Shown: positions 1 through 9,881, numbered from the stretch's first letter. The stretch is 64,000 nucleotides of DNA from Verrucomicrobiia bacterium (GCA_019634635.1 JAHCBB010000010.1:124001-188000); one strand, 5' to 3'. The notes: generated by a model from the sequence alone, not told the origin. A program made the numbers and translations.

Positions 1-1418
1 CGCTGGTCATACGCCAGGAGATCATGCAGGCAGAAGCCGTCGTGGGCGGTGACAAAATTCACGCTCTGGTAGGGGCGACAGGTATCCCGCGGACCGTCGG
101 GAAACAGGTCGTCGCTCCCGTAGAGGCGTCGCATGAGGGCGCCCACCCTCCCGCCCTCCCCCCGGACGAAGGAGCGGATGTCGTCGCGATACAGTCCGTT
201 CCACTGCAGCCACATCATTCCGGGAAAGCCGCGTCCGAGCTGGTTGCTGCTGATGTCCCAGGCTTCCGCGACCAGGCGCAGGTTGAGCTGGCGGGCGAGA
301 AAGCTGACTTCCGAGATGAGGGCCGATTCGTGCCGCCCCATCGTGCCGTCGTCGGCCCGGGAGAAGATGGACGCCAGATCGAAGCGGAAGCCATCAACTC
401 CGAGCTGCCCGGCCCAGTAGGCCAGGCTCTGGAGGATGAGGACGCGCATGGCCGGATGACCGGTCCGGAGGGTGTTGCCGCATCCGGTGTCGTTCACATA
501 GCGGCTGCGGTCGGCCTGCAGCAGGTAGTAGGCGTCGTTGTCAATGCCCCTGAAGCTGTAGGTGGGCCCCCGGGAATCCCCCTCGCTGGAGTGATTGTAG
601 ACCACGTCCATCCAGACCTCGATGCCGGCGGCGTGAAACGCCTCGACCATGCGGCGGAACTCGCCGGGGGCGTCTCCGGAGGCGGAATACGCGTGGTGGG
701 GCGAAAAGAAGTGCAGGGTCATGTAACCCCAGTAGTTCCCCTCCTGGGGATCGAACTGTTGCACGGGCAACAGTTCCACGATCGTCACCCCGAGTTCCTT
801 CAGGTACGGGATCTTGTCCACCAGTCCGTCAAAGGTGCCTCGGCGGGCTGCGGCCACGCCCGAGTTCTCCCGTGCGGTGAATCCCTTGACGTGCAGTTCG
901 TAGATGATCGCCTCGGAGATGGGGTGCCTCGGGCCGCGCTGCATCGGGGACGGTTCCGGCCTGGGTTGCGGCAGGCGCCCGAGCGGCGCCCGCCCGACCG
1001 TCGGCTCTGCCGTGGCGCAGGCGTCCCGGGAATAACCGGGCGGAAAGAACACGGACGGTGCATAGGGATCGAGAAGCACCTTTCCTGCATCGAACCGGTG
1101 CCCCTGGTCCGGCGCCCAGGGCCCCTCGATGCGCCAGGCGTAGCAGCCGGCCCCCGCGAGTTCCCGGGCGGGCAGGCGGCAGTGCCAGAGGTTGCCCGAC
1201 CGGTGGTCCGGATGCCGGAGCGGCACTTCGAGAAGCGGCGTTTCGGGCGCGGTCTCGGCGAACAGCAGCAGTGTCACCCGGTCCGCATGACGGGAATAGA
1301 TCGAAAAGTTGAAGGCATCCTCACCGGGAATCCAGACGACGCCGAGGGGCCAAGGCTGCCCGCCGGCGGGGGTGGGGGCGGACCGGGGTGGCGGGGTTGA
1401 CGGCGGCGTGGGGGCCAT
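1..1418 (-). CDS. glgX: Glycogen debranching enzyme (GlgX/isoamylase type), 3' end outside window
   Basis: Hydrolyses alpha-1,6 branch links of glycogen or limit dextrin (GH13 family). The N-terminal part reads as a CBM48-like domain (PWPLGVVWIPGEDAFNFSIYS), followed by a GH13 barrel with YELHVKGFT, MDVVYNHSSEG, the nucleophile region VDGFRFDLAS, the acid region VAEAWD and the third Asp in VNFVTAHDGF near the left edge. The gene runs off the window, so the C-terminal part is not seen. ATG at 1418 follows a Pro/Thr-rich leader; an in-frame ATG at 1481 is an alternative start. A long open frame on the opposite strand here is a shadow of this gene. The family call is firm from the catalytic motifs; GlgX rather than TreX or isoamylase is inference. 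Confidence 0.9.
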   Translation of the reverse strand, partial: MAPTPPSTPPPRSAPTPAGGQPWPLGVVWIPGEDAFNFSIYSRHADRVTLLLFAETAPETPLLEVPLRHPDHRSGNLWHCRLPARELAGAGCYAWRIEGPWAPDQGHRFDAGKVLLDPYAPSVFFPPGYSRDACATAEPTVGRAPLGRLPQPRPEPSPMQRGPRHPISEAIIYELHVKGFTARENSGVAAARRGTFDGLVDKIPYLKELGVTIVELLPVQQFDPQEGNYWGYMTLHFFSPHHAYSASGDAPGEFRRMVEAFHAAGIEVWMDVVYNHSSEGDSRGPTYSFRGIDNDAYYLLQADRSRYVNDTGCGNTLRTGHPAMRVLILQSLAYWAGQLGVDGFRFDLASIFSRADDGTMGRHESALISEVSFLARQLNLRLVAEAWDISSNQLGRGFPGMMWLQWNGLYRDDIRSFVRGEGGRVGALMRRLYGSDDLFPDGPRDTCRPYQSVNFVTAHDGFCLHDLLAYDQ

Positions 1419-1773
1419 CGTCGGGGAGGATTTTTGCGGGGCCCTGGTGCGGTGCCCCACGGGGGAGCGGCCGGGCTTCATTGGGGGGACTCGCTCCGGC
1501 GTTCCCGGAAGCCCGTCATCCAGAACCTCTCGCCCGGGACCTCTTGCGGACGCCACGCCGGCGGCTTCTGCGCCAGGGGGTTCGATCCGCGAATCACGAG
1601 GAGATCCTTTCCTGCCGGATGAGCCCATGGAATTCGAAAATGTGCCGAAATTTCCGCAGGAGTTGGGAAACTGGCATGCCGGCACGAACGGCGGGTCGGA
1701 TCCGGCAGCGCGGCGGCCGGCCTTCGGGCTTCGGGCTTCGGGCTTCGTCCGGGGGTGCCTGGCGTTCGCCTTC
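1419..1773. other. Spacer between glgX and GDSL esterase
   Basis: About 300 bases (fewer if glgX starts at 1481) without a convincing gene. The only structure seen is a short tandem run of a 7-base unit (GGGCTTC, about three copies at 1725-1747). It probably holds the glgX promoter, but no -35/-10 pair was recognised. A T-arm-like string near 1580 lacks a surrounding cloverleaf. Confidence 0.5.
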
Positions 1774-2418
1774 TCACCGTTTCCCGGATTTTCGGAGGAC
1801 CGGTTCAAGGGTGATCCAGACATTGCTTGCGATCAGGCGATGTCCCGCGGCGGTGGGGTGGATCTGGTCCGGCAGATTCAACTCAGGGATCCCGCCAACG
1901 CCCTCCAACAGGAACGGAATCAGTTCGACTCCCTCCGCCCCGGCCACCTCGGGGAACACCTTCTGGAACCGGGAGCCATACGCTTCCCCCATGTTGGGGG
2001 GCATTTGCATGCCGGCGAGGAGGATCTCGACGCCGGGACGTTGTTCCCGCGCGCGGCGGACAATGCCCGTCAGGTTGGTGCGGGTTGCCTCCGGCGCGAG
2101 GCCCCGCAATCCATCGTTGCCCCCCAGTTCGATGAGCAGCACATCCACCGGACGCCGCAGCAGCCAGTCCAGCCGCCGCAGTCCGCCAGCGGTCGTATCG
2201 CCGCTGACCCCCGCGTTGACCACTGTCACGGGAAGGCCGGCCTCGTCGGCGAGTTCCTGAAGTCGTGCGGGAAACGACTCCGATGGGTCCACGCCATAGC
2301 CGGCGGCCAGGGAGTCCCCGAGGACCATCACCGTCCGGCGGGGGGCCGGCTCGTCGGCCGCGAGCCGGGTGGGGGCGGCCTGCGGAAGGCACCACGCCAT
2401 CCACACGATCAGGAGCAT
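1774..2418 (-). CDS. SGNH/GDSL-type esterase, exported (TesA-like arylesterase/lysophospholipase)
   Basis: Predicted serine hydrolase acting on esters or lysophospholipids outside the cytoplasm. The chosen ATG at 2418 gives a 214-residue protein with a hydrophobic N-terminal leader (LLIVWMAWCLPQAA); the frame is open further upstream, but that extension lacks features of a real N-terminus. SGNH blocks are in order: GDSL with catalytic Ser36, the Gly of NAGVSGDTT, Asn of GGND, and the Asp184/His187 pair in DQIHPTAAGH. The length is typical of TesA-like proteins. It is divergent from the CoA-transferase gene, with a 159-base shared promoter region. Substrate is unknown. Confidence 0.87.
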   Translation of the reverse strand: MLLIVWMAWCLPQAAPTRLAADEPAPRRTVMVLGDSLAAGYGVDPSESFPARLQELADEAGLPVTVVNAGVSGDTTAGGLRRLDWLLRRPVDVLLIELGGNDGLRGLAPEATRTNLTGIVRRAREQRPGVEILLAGMQMPPNMGEAYGSRFQKVFPEVAGAEGVELIPFLLEGVGGIPELNLPDQIHPTAAGHRLIASNVWITLEPVLRKSGKR

Positions 2419-2577
2419 TCGGTACACCCGGTCAAGGAGCGTGCCCGGGCCGGTGAAGTCAACCGGGGAAGCCGGGATGGTGGCCGCCGACGGGTGAAGG
2501 GGCGTGTCGCGGGGCATGGATCGGGAGTTCGGTGCTCGATCTTGTCAGGGGTCCGCGGGGTGGCTCCACTGGTCCCG

Positions 2578-4467
2578 ATGTCTGCCCCGTCGCCTCCCTG
2601 GATGTCCGCCCGCGAGGCTTTGTCCTGCCTGGCCAGCGGCATGCGGGTGTTCATCGGATCCGGATGCGCCGCGCCGCAGGTCCTGGTGGAGGCCCTCGCG
2701 GCCCGGGCGTCCGAGGTGTTCGACGTGGAAGTGCTGCACATCCTCACGCACGGCGAGGCTCCGTACGCCCGGGAGGAACTTCGGGAGCATTTCCGCCAAA
2801 ACTCCTTCTTCATCGGAGGCAACGTGCGATCCGCGGTCCAGTCCGGTCTGGCCGACTACACGCCGGTGTTCCTGTCGGAGATTCCCCGCCTGTTCCGGGA
2901 ACGACGCATTCACCTCAACCTGGCCCTGGTGCAGGTCAGTCCACCGGATGCGCATGGGTTCTGCAGCTACGGGGTCTCCGTGGACGTGGTGAAGGCCGCC
3001 GTGGAGTCGGCGGACCATGTCATTGCCGAGGTGAATCCCCATGTGCCGCGCACGCTGGGCGACAGCTTCGTCCACGTGAGCGAACTGGACGCCCTGGTGA
3101 AGAGCGACCGGCCGCTGCTGGAGCATCCATCAGAACCGGAATCGCCCGAGGCGCAGCGGATTGCCGAATTCATCGAGACCCTGGTGCCCGACGGGGCCAC
3201 GCTGCAAACCGGCATCGGCGCCATTCCCAGCGCGGTGCTCGGGGCGTTGATCGGCAAGCGGGATCTGGGGATGCACACCGAAATGCTCACCGAGGCCGTC
3301 GTGCCCCTCATTGAGGCCGGTGTGCTCAACGGTTCCCGCAAGACGCTCCTGCCGCGCAAGATTGTCACCAGTTTCTGCTTTGGCTCCCGGGCCTTCTACG
3401 ACTACCTCGCCGACAATCCGGCGTTCGAGTTTCGTCCGACCGAGTTCACCAACGACCCGTTCCAGATCGCACGCAATGACCGGATGATCGCCATCAGCTC
3501 GGCGATCGAGGTGGACCTGACCGGACAGATTTGTGCGGACTCCATCGGGGGGCGTTTCTACAGCGGATTTGGGGGGCAGACGGATTTCATGCGCGGGGCA
3601 GCCCGCAGCCGGGAGGGTAAACCGATCATCGCCCTGCCGTCCGCCACGCGCGACGGCACCGTCTCGCGCATCACACCGATGCTGAAGCCGGGCGCCGGCG
3701 TCGTGACCACCCGTGCGGATGCCCACTATGTGGTCACCGAGTATGGGGTGGCATTCCTGCATGGCCGTTCGGTTCGGGAGCGGGCGCTCGCCCTGATCCA
3801 TATCGCGCATCCGAAATTTCGCGATGAGTTGCTGCGCGAGGCGCGGGACCGTCGGCTGGTTCCCGCCGACCAGATCGCGCTGCCGGCCGGATTGCGCCCC
3901 TACCCGTTGAAGTACGAGGTCGAGCAGTTGCTGGAACCGGGTCTGGTCGCGCGGGTGCGTCCGATCCGGCCCACGGACGAACGATTGCTGAAGGAACTGT
4001 TTTACACGCACGAGCCTTCCACGATCTACCAACGATACTTTTCCGACCTGCGGCATCTGCCCAACGCGATGGTCCAGCGCCTCGTGACCCTGGATTATCG
4101 GGACGACATGGCGCTGGTGGCCCTGGTGCCGGATGGCGGGTCCGAGCGCCTGGTCGCGGTGGCACGATACCACCGCGATCCGGCGACCCAATGGGCCGAA
4201 ATCGCCGTGGTGGTGCGCGAAAATTTCCGTCGCCGCGGGCTGGCCGCCTTTCTCCTGCGTCATCTCGCGCGCATCGCCGGGGAGCAGGGCATCGCTGGAT
4301 TCCAGGCGACCGTCCTCCCCGAAAACCGGGCCATGTTCGGTCTGCTCCAGCGGCTTGCCGAGCCGGTCGAGGCCCGAAACCAGAACGGAACGAACGTCGT
4401 GCGGTTCCCGTTGTCGGCCATCCGTCCGGTGCCGGCGCCCGTCAAACACACGACGCCGGGGTCTTGA
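2578..4467 (+). CDS. Acetyl-CoA hydrolase/transferase fused to a C-terminal GNAT acetyltransferase domain
   Basis: Residues about 10-440 are a class I CoA-transferase of the acetyl-CoA hydrolase/4-hydroxybutyrate CoA-transferase family (IGSGCAAPQVLVEAL, VNPHVPRTLGDSFVH, GIGAIPSAVLGAL, and the catalytic Glu region HTEMLTEAVVPL). From about residue 458 a GNAT domain follows (RVRPIRPTDERLLKEL, then the acetyl-CoA loop RRRGLAAFLLRHLARI and PENRAMFGLLQRL). The architecture is known in annotated genomes as a bifunctional protein; the GNAT part may acetylate a lysine or sense acetyl-CoA, which is inference. The start ATG at 2578 is used because the open frame upstream overlaps the divergent esterase gene and has no domain content. 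629 residues. Confidence 0.9.
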   Translation: MSAPSPPWMSAREALSCLASGMRVFIGSGCAAPQVLVEALAARASEVFDVEVLHILTHGEAPYAREELREHFRQNSFFIGGNVRSAVQSGLADYTPVFLSEIPRLFRERRIHLNLALVQVSPPDAHGFCSYGVSVDVVKAAVESADHVIAEVNPHVPRTLGDSFVHVSELDALVKSDRPLLEHPSEPESPEAQRIAEFIETLVPDGATLQTGIGAIPSAVLGALIGKRDLGMHTEMLTEAVVPLIEAGVLNGSRKTLLPRKIVTSFCFGSRAFYDYLADNPAFEFRPTEFTNDPFQIARNDRMIAISSAIEVDLTGQICADSIGGRFYSGFGGQTDFMRGAARSREGKPIIALPSATRDGTVSRITPMLKPGAGVVTTRADAHYVVTEYGVAFLHGRSVRERALALIHIAHPKFRDELLREARDRRLVPADQIALPAGLRPYPLKYEVEQLLEPGLVARVRPIRPTDERLLKELFYTHEPSTIYQRYFSDLRHLPNAMVQRLVTLDYRDDMALVALVPDGGSERLVAVARYHRDPATQWAEIAVVVRENFRRRGLAAFLLRHLARIAGEQGIAGFQATVLPENRAMFGLLQRLAEPVEARNQNGTNVVRFPLSAIRPVPAPVKHTTPGS

Positions 4468-4594
4468 AGTTCGGGCCGGGCTGAAGCTCCCGGCACGGAT
4501 GCCCCTCCTGGGAATTGCGAGAGCGGACTTGGACCCGTCCGGCAGGCCGGGAATCCTCATTGCTCCGGGAGACACCTTGGCGTAAGGGCCAGGG

Positions 4595-5191
4595 GTGTCC
4601 GAAACTGGTGACGGTTATCTGAAGGTCGAGGAACTGGATCCGAGTCTCCGGGAGGCTTTTGGTACGCCGCTGCCGGTGCTTCAGTTCGTGCCCAAGGTTG
4701 CGGTGCCGGCCGAGCTGCCGTCGGGCAGCTCATACTCGAGGCTTCGGGCCTTCGACCGGCGCGAGGTGGTTCTGGCCTGTGCCGATCAGACCTGGCTATG
4801 GCGGGTGGAATCGCTGCAATCGCTGTTCCGCGGCGACCGGCCGCCGCCAAACCTTGGGGACTATCCGGGCGAGTACGATCGCCCCATCTCGGTGCTCGAG
4901 TTGAGCGTCAGAGAACTTGCGGAAGTCGTCGGGGACCTTCGGGACGACGAATTGAGGGAGGTGTATTCCGCCCTGCGGAGGCGTCCGGACGGTGCCAGCC
5001 TCGGTCCCGTTCACGACTTCGTGTGGCAGGCATCGGCATTGATGCTGGGACTGCAGCCGCTCAGCCAGGGAGAATTTGGCGAGATCGTCGGACGCCTTGC
5101 CCGTTCGTGCCGCCGGTTCTCGCTGGGGCCGTCCTCCCGGAATTACTCGGCGATGCTTCGGGGGCTCTTCGGCAAAAACGCGCGGGCTTGA
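4595..5191 (+). CDS. Hypothetical protein
   Basis: Open frame of 198 codons starting with GTG, with codon use like its neighbours (G/C at third positions). The product is soluble, with no signal peptide or membrane segment and many charged residues (RELAEVVGDLRDDELREVYS). No family was recognised. It lies 127 bases after the CoA-transferase gene on the same strand; nothing indicates a shared function. A GTG start with a poor ribosome site leaves the N-terminus uncertain. Confidence 0.6.
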   Translation: MSETGDGYLKVEELDPSLREAFGTPLPVLQFVPKVAVPAELPSGSSYSRLRAFDRREVVLACADQTWLWRVESLQSLFRGDRPPPNLGDYPGEYDRPISVLELSVRELAEVVGDLRDDELREVYSALRRRPDGASLGPVHDFVWQASALMLGLQPLSQGEFGEIVGRLARSCRRFSLGPSSRNYSAMLRGLFGKNARA

Positions 5192-5314
5192 TGGCCGGGA
5201 CGAGACCGTGCAGGCGACCACCTGCGGGTCCACTTTCTTTGGCAATCCGAACGTTCCCGCACCGCGTGAGGTGAGCCACCATTGTTCTGTCCCCGTGTGC
5301 CCAACTTTGGGCGC

Positions 5315-6025
5315 TCAGGATCGCGTCCGAGAGCGACTGCGGGCCCGGCGCGCCAGCCCCAGGAGCCCGAGCAGGGCGCCCGCGAATCCGGCCGTCGCGG
5401 CGGGCTCGGGGATCTCCCCCCCGAGGCCGGCATCGCCGGTGAAGGAAATCCGGTCCAGCTTCAAATCGAAGAATTGTCCTTCGGTCCCGGCGAAGGCCAG
5501 GATGAGAAAGTCCACATCCGAGAGAAAGCCCGGCTGATAGTCGGCGAATGTGCGGACATCGAAGAAGCGGGAGATGCCGGCACCGGACACCAACTGCTGC
5601 TCAATGAGACCGGTCGTCTGGGTGCCGGATGCGCCCCGCAGTTCGATGGCCATGGATCCGATGCCAACGATGGAGAGGAAATCCAGCCGCAGGAACGGCG
5701 TGGCGGAAAGATCCGCGGTGAAGCTGTCATAGCCGAGGGAGGCAACGCTGCCCGACGCTGGCTCGGCAATGAACCCAAAGCTGCCCTGGAAGACCTGCAC
5801 CTGGGCCATACCCGTGGCGGCACCGACGCTGAACGTGCGCGAGACGGTCTGTCCGAGACCATTGAGAACCTGGGTGGTGTCAATCGGGAAGGGGGGCGGC
5901 GCCGCGGTGTTCAGTTCGACGCTTTCGACCGAAAAGTCATCCACCAGTGCCGCCGCCAGGGCCTTCGAAGCGCCGAGGAGCAGGATGAGTCCGGGAATGA
6001 GCCATCGAAACGAGGGGGGATTCAT
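5315..6025 (-). CDS. PEP-CTERM sorting domain protein
   Basis: Exported protein of 236 residues. A signal peptide (WLIPGLILLLGASKALA) precedes a beta-rich body of about 180 residues. The C-terminus has the sorting signal: Pro-Glu-Pro (IPEPAA), a hydrophobic stretch (GFAGALLGLLGLA) and an Arg-rich tail. In the family such proteins are processed by an exosortase/archaeosortase and anchored or released at the surface, often with exopolysaccharide. No exosortase gene is in the window. The body has no recognised domain. Confidence 0.88.
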   Translation of the reverse strand: MNPPSFRWLIPGLILLLGASKALAAALVDDFSVESVELNTAAPPPFPIDTTQVLNGLGQTVSRTFSVGAATGMAQVQVFQGSFGFIAEPASGSVASLGYDSFTADLSATPFLRLDFLSIVGIGSMAIELRGASGTQTTGLIEQQLVSGAGISRFFDVRTFADYQPGFLSDVDFLILAFAGTEGQFFDLKLDRISFTGDAGLGGEIPEPAATAGFAGALLGLLGLARRARSRSRTRS

Positions 6026-6222
6026 CGGGGGAAATCAGCTGGAATGTGGATTGCATTCCCGGAGGAACGTGGCGGCAACGACGCGGTCCCGGCGGGAGGT
6101 AGTCTTGCGAGATGCTCCGGATCGGAGGGGCGAGCGTCAAGTCCGGGGGGCGGGAGTGGGCGATGGACGATGTCACCGTCGCGCGAACGAGGTTGGTGGG
6201 TGTTCCCCGTCGGGGTCCTCTG

Positions 6223-7545
6223 TCAGCGGTTGCTGCCGCTTGGGGTCGGCTCCGCAGTGAATTCTAGAATCCGGCTCGGGGCGTACGCGATCCAGAAATC
6301 CATGGAGCCCGCATTGGTGGAGACGTTGTACGTGAATTCCCGGTCGTCATCGCTGCCGCTCCAGGTGCCACTCGCGAACGCCTCTCCCGTGGAGGCGACG
6401 GCCCGGACGACGGTGAGATGCCACCGCCGCAGGTCGGGTTTTCCGCCGGCTTTTAATTGCAGGACGACGTCGCGTTTCGGCGAATCGCTGCGGTCCCTCC
6501 CCCACCGGGGAGTCCCAAGTCGGACGAGGGTGATCCGTTCACCATGCAGCATGTGGGTGCGCACCTCCGGCGCGGGTGCGGCGTCGTCCTGGATGGGAAC
6601 CTTCTCGACATGCCAGATTTCGGATTCGGGGAAACCGGCGGTCTGGCAAAATTCGACCTGCATCTGCCACGGTTCGCCAGCGGGAAGTGGCCATTGGGAA
6701 AAACGGTTGTACGTCCGCTCACCGTCCCAGCCATGATTCCAACTGTTGCCGTCGCCTTCATTGCCGGTCGCATCGGCGACCCGCTGGACATGATAGGCGA
6801 CCCAGTTGGTGGTGGGAGCGCCGCCTTGCCGCACCGAGAATTCGAGGTGGACACTGCGGTCGCGGGCCAGGTAGCGGTCGCCCGAGGCGGTGTTGGTCAC
6901 AATCAGGAACGATTCCAACGTGGCCTGGAGGTCCCCGTTGGCAGCCGTCGCAGGCGCCGGGGGATGGGTCCACGGCGGGGTCTTGGAGCGGAAGCGGTTG
7001 GGAATGCGGAATTCATGCAGGAGGTTGCCTGGGTTCCATGGATCCGCATAGACCCGGAGCCGCAGCGTCGGACTGCGCCGTGGGAAAATTGCGAACCGAT
7101 GGCCCTCGTAGAATCGGCCGTCGCCCGTTTTCCCGTTGAGGGTCATGAACCCAGCGTCTCCCGCAAAGTTGCCCTCGTCGTCGCCCATCAGCAGACCGAA
7201 CGCCGGTTGGCCCGGGCCCGGGCTGGGCACAGAAGGGGACACCGTGATCCATGCGGTGAGGACCTTGTTGGTCCCGCTCCGAAGCATTGGGTGTGCTGGC
7301 GGCAACTTGAGCCGGCGCGCGACGGCATCCGGAACGAGGGATGCGAGTTGCTGCCACGGGGTGTCAAAGGGGTTTCTGTGCCGGGTGCCGCATTGCACCG
7401 ACACCAATCTCAGGGTCACGCCGTTAGTGAGGGTGACCTCCTGGACGATCGGGCCGAAGTTGCCCGTCCTGGCGAGCCACACGAAGGCGCCCGCCAGCGC
7501 CGCGAACAGCACCATGGAGACGAACACCACCCTTGCGCGTGCCAT
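6223..7545 (-). CDS. Hypothetical membrane-anchored or secreted protein
   Basis: 440 residues from the ATG at 7545, chosen because it gives an N-terminal hydrophobic segment (VVFVSMVLFAALAGAFVWLA) directly after MARAR; a longer open frame continues upstream into repeat-like spacer and is not credible as protein. The body is Trp- and Pro-rich and looks extracytoplasmic (for example HRFAIFPRRSPTLRLRVY, NSWNHGWDGERTYNRFSQW). The C-terminal third resembles a beta-sandwich. No family was recognised. It is divergent from the 8019 operon. Confidence 0.7.
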   Translation of the reverse strand: MARARVVFVSMVLFAALAGAFVWLARTGNFGPIVQEVTLTNGVTLRLVSVQCGTRHRNPFDTPWQQLASLVPDAVARRLKLPPAHPMLRSGTNKVLTAWITVSPSVPSPGPGQPAFGLLMGDDEGNFAGDAGFMTLNGKTGDGRFYEGHRFAIFPRRSPTLRLRVYADPWNPGNLLHEFRIPNRFRSKTPPWTHPPAPATAANGDLQATLESFLIVTNTASGDRYLARDRSVHLEFSVRQGGAPTTNWVAYHVQRVADATGNEGDGNSWNHGWDGERTYNRFSQWPLPAGEPWQMQVEFCQTAGFPESEIWHVEKVPIQDDAAPAPEVRTHMLHGERITLVRLGTPRWGRDRSDSPKRDVVLQLKAGGKPDLRRWHLTVVRAVASTGEAFASGTWSGSDDDREFTYNVSTNAGSMDFWIAYAPSRILEFTAEPTPSGSNR

Positions 7546-8018
7546 GGTGCATTCAGGGATGAGCGTGGTGGGAAAATCAATGTCACGCGCGATCAGGGGC
7601 GATGAATCCGGTGGGTTGAATGGGAGCCTGTCTCCGAAGTGGCCGCTGAGCGTCGCGGCGTGGGTGCCGCACCTTTTGGTGGCAGGCTTGGAGAGGATCT
7701 CACGTCCGCGCCTGGAGCGCGGACGGCTGGGGCGTGTGGAGTCGCCGCCACTCCTGCCGCGTTCCGGGCTCTTGGGGGGCAGCGGATCCGCGGTGGAATC
7801 GCCACGGATTGAAGTGAGGGCACCGCCCCACCGCAAAAAGGGCCAAGGCTCCAATCCCGGTGGGGCCTCCCGGCGTGCGCGTGTGGGATCTCCACCAGGT
7901 CGGCTCACGGTTCCGCGGACGGCGCGGCAGGAGCCTTGCCCCACCGGATCGGGAGGAGCGGACTTTTCCGGGTTGATCGCGGGAGTCGGCGGCCGACAGT
8001 GTCGTGGACGGCCGCCAC
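7546..8018. repeat. Structured spacer with degenerate repeat sequence
   Basis: 473 bases between divergent genes. It contains a perfect 8-bp hairpin (GTCCGCGC/GCGCGGAC, 7704-7711 with 7717-7724) and, at about 7850-7955, a GTGTGGGATCTCCACC-like segment followed by a GGCTC..GGTTCCGCGGAC string and CCCCACCGG. That segment weakly resembles spacers at 20.75 and 24.0 kb. Spurious frames cross it on both strands. Promoters for both flanking genes must also lie here, but none is clear. Confidence 0.5.
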
Positions 8019-9881
8019 ATGAACTTCCTCGCACCCCTGGCCTTCCTGTTCGCGCTGTCGCTGCCGGTGGTGGTGAGCTTCTACCTGCTCAAGCGCAAGC
8101 GGCAGGTGCGTTTGGTGCCCAGCACGTTGTTGTGGCAACGGTTCCTCGCCGAGACCCAGGCCAGTGCGCCATTCCAGCGGCTGCGTCACAGCACCTTGCT
8201 GCTGCTCCAGCTGCTGCTCCTGCTGCTCATCGTCCTGGCCCTCGCGCGCCCCTACTTCGCCGGTCGAACCGCCGAGGCATCCCTGCAGATCGTCATCTTG
8301 GACGCGAGCGCCTCCATGCAGTCCCGCGATGGCAGCCCGACCCGGTTCGACGCGGCGCGGGCCGGCGCCCTCGCACTGGTGGACGCGCTCCCCACAGGGT
8401 TTGGTCCGCGGAGCGCCCAGATGCTGGTCATGGTGGCCGGTGCCCATGCGGAGGTGCGTCAGTCGGCCACCTCGGAGAAATCGGCCCTTCGCCGCGCGAT
8501 CGAGGCCGCCCGGCCGTCGGATGCCCCGACCCGGCTCGCGGAGGCCCTGCAGGTGGCCGCCACGCTGACCCGCGACCGTTCGGACGCCGAGATCCACCTG
8601 TTCAGCGACGGGGCCGGGGTGGACCTTTCGGAGTTCGAAAAGAAGGACCTGCGGCTGGTGTTTCACAAGGTCGGCTCGAAATCCGACAACGCCGGAATCG
8701 TGGCCTTGGACGTCAAGGCCAACCCCGAGGAACCCTCCCAGCGTGCGATCTTTGCCTCCATTGCCAATCCGGGCACGACCCCTGTGGAGACCACCGTGGA
8801 ATTGCGACTCGACGACCGCCTCGTCGAATCCAAACCGGTCCGCATCGGGCCCACGAACACCACCCCGGTGGCCTTCGTCGCCTCCCAGGAGCGGGACGGG
8901 ATCTTCTCCGTGCGGTTGCGTCATGAGGACCTGCTGGCGGCGGACAACGAGGCGCGTGTGGTAAGCCAGATGCCGGCACCCATCCGGGTGCTGCTGGTGA
9001 CCCGGGGAAACCGCTTCCTTGAAAAGGCCCTCGCCGCCTCGGGGCCGCAGGTGGACCTGGTGGTGGCTGCGGACCTGACCACGCCCGCCGCGGACATGGA
9101 CCTCGTGGTGCTGGACGCCGTGACGCCCGCGGTCTGGCCGACGGGCAATGTGCTGGCGTTTGAGGTCGTGCCACCCGGGTGGTTCCCGGCGGAGCCCGGA
9201 GTGCTGGAGGCACCCCCGATCGTGGACTGGCGCAACAGCCATCCGGTGCTGCGGTTCGTCAGTTTTGACAATGTCGCCGTCGCCCAGGCGCTGGCGACGC
9301 CGACTCCGGGATGGGCGGTGGCCCTCGTGGATTCCCCGGAGACTCCGTTGGTCCTCGCCGGTGAATTGGGACGCCAGCGCATCATCTGGGTGGCGTTTGA
9401 TCCGCTTCAGAGCACGTGGCCGTTGCGGATCAGTTTCCCGATTTTTGTGGCCAACGCCGTGGAATGGTTGAACCCGGCCAGCGTGGCGGCGGCGGAGCGG
9501 CTGATCCGTGCCGGCGAGGCGTTTCGCATGCCGTTGGCGGCCGGGACGGGTCCCTCGGTGGCCCGGGTCGTGTTGCCCGGCGGCGCGGAACGAACGGTTC
9601 CGGTGGACCCCGATTCGCGGGAATTTGTGTTCGGTGACACCGGAAGGCAGGGGGTGTATCGGGTTCAGTGGGGCACCAACGACGTGGTGTTCGCGGTCAA
9701 TCTGCTCGACGCGGCGGAGACGGATGTGACGCCTCAGGAGCAGCTGGATCTTGGCCGGCGCGGCGAAATCGCGGCCACGACGACGCGCCGCGCCAATCTC
9801 GAGTCGTGGCGCTGGTTCGCCCTCGCGGGTCTGGGCGTCCTGCTCGGGGAATGGTGGTGGTTTCACCGGAGGACGGCATGA
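8019..9881 (+). CDS. BatA-domain membrane protein with von Willebrand factor A domain
   Basis: 620 residues. The N-terminus is a BatA-type membrane module (FLAPLAFLFALSLPVVVSFYLLKRK, then a second helix LLLLQLLLLLLIVLALARPYF). It is followed by a VWA domain with a complete MIDAS start DASAS near residue 93, a region with a possible glutamine-amidotransferase-like fold, and a C-terminal helix (WFALAGLGVLLGEWWWF). Such proteins sit in the inner membrane facing the periplasm and usually work with MoxR-type AAA+ ATPases. A GTG at 8004 would add five residues. First gene of a four-gene set; its TGA overlaps the ATG of the next gene. Confidence 0.85.
   Translation: MNFLAPLAFLFALSLPVVVSFYLLKRKRQVRLVPSTLLWQRFLAETQASAPFQRLRHSTLLLLQLLLLLLIVLALARPYFAGRTAEASLQIVILDASASMQSRDGSPTRFDAARAGALALVDALPTGFGPRSAQMLVMVAGAHAEVRQSATSEKSALRRAIEAARPSDAPTRLAEALQVAATLTRDRSDAEIHLFSDGAGVDLSEFEKKDLRLVFHKVGSKSDNAGIVALDVKANPEEPSQRAIFASIANPGTTPVETTVELRLDDRLVESKPVRIGPTNTTPVAFVASQERDGIFSVRLRHEDLLAADNEARVVSQMPAPIRVLLVTRGNRFLEKALAASGPQVDLVVAADLTTPAADMDLVVLDAVTPAVWPTGNVLAFEVVPPGWFPAEPGVLEAPPIVDWRNSHPVLRFVSFDNVAVAQALATPTPGWAVALVDSPETPLVLAGELGRQRIIWVAFDPLQSTWPLRISFPIFVANAVEWLNPASVAAAERLIRAGEAFRMPLAAGTGPSVARVVLPGGAERTVPVDPDSREFVFGDTGRQGVYRVQWGTNDVVFAVNLLDAAETDVTPQEQLDLGRRGEIAATTTRRANLESWRWFALAGLGVLLGEWWWFHRRTA

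Noticed and set aside
1309..2577. Long upstream extension of the CoA-transferase frame
   Set aside because: It overlaps the antisense GDSL and glgX genes and has no domain content; ATG 2578 fits the family start.
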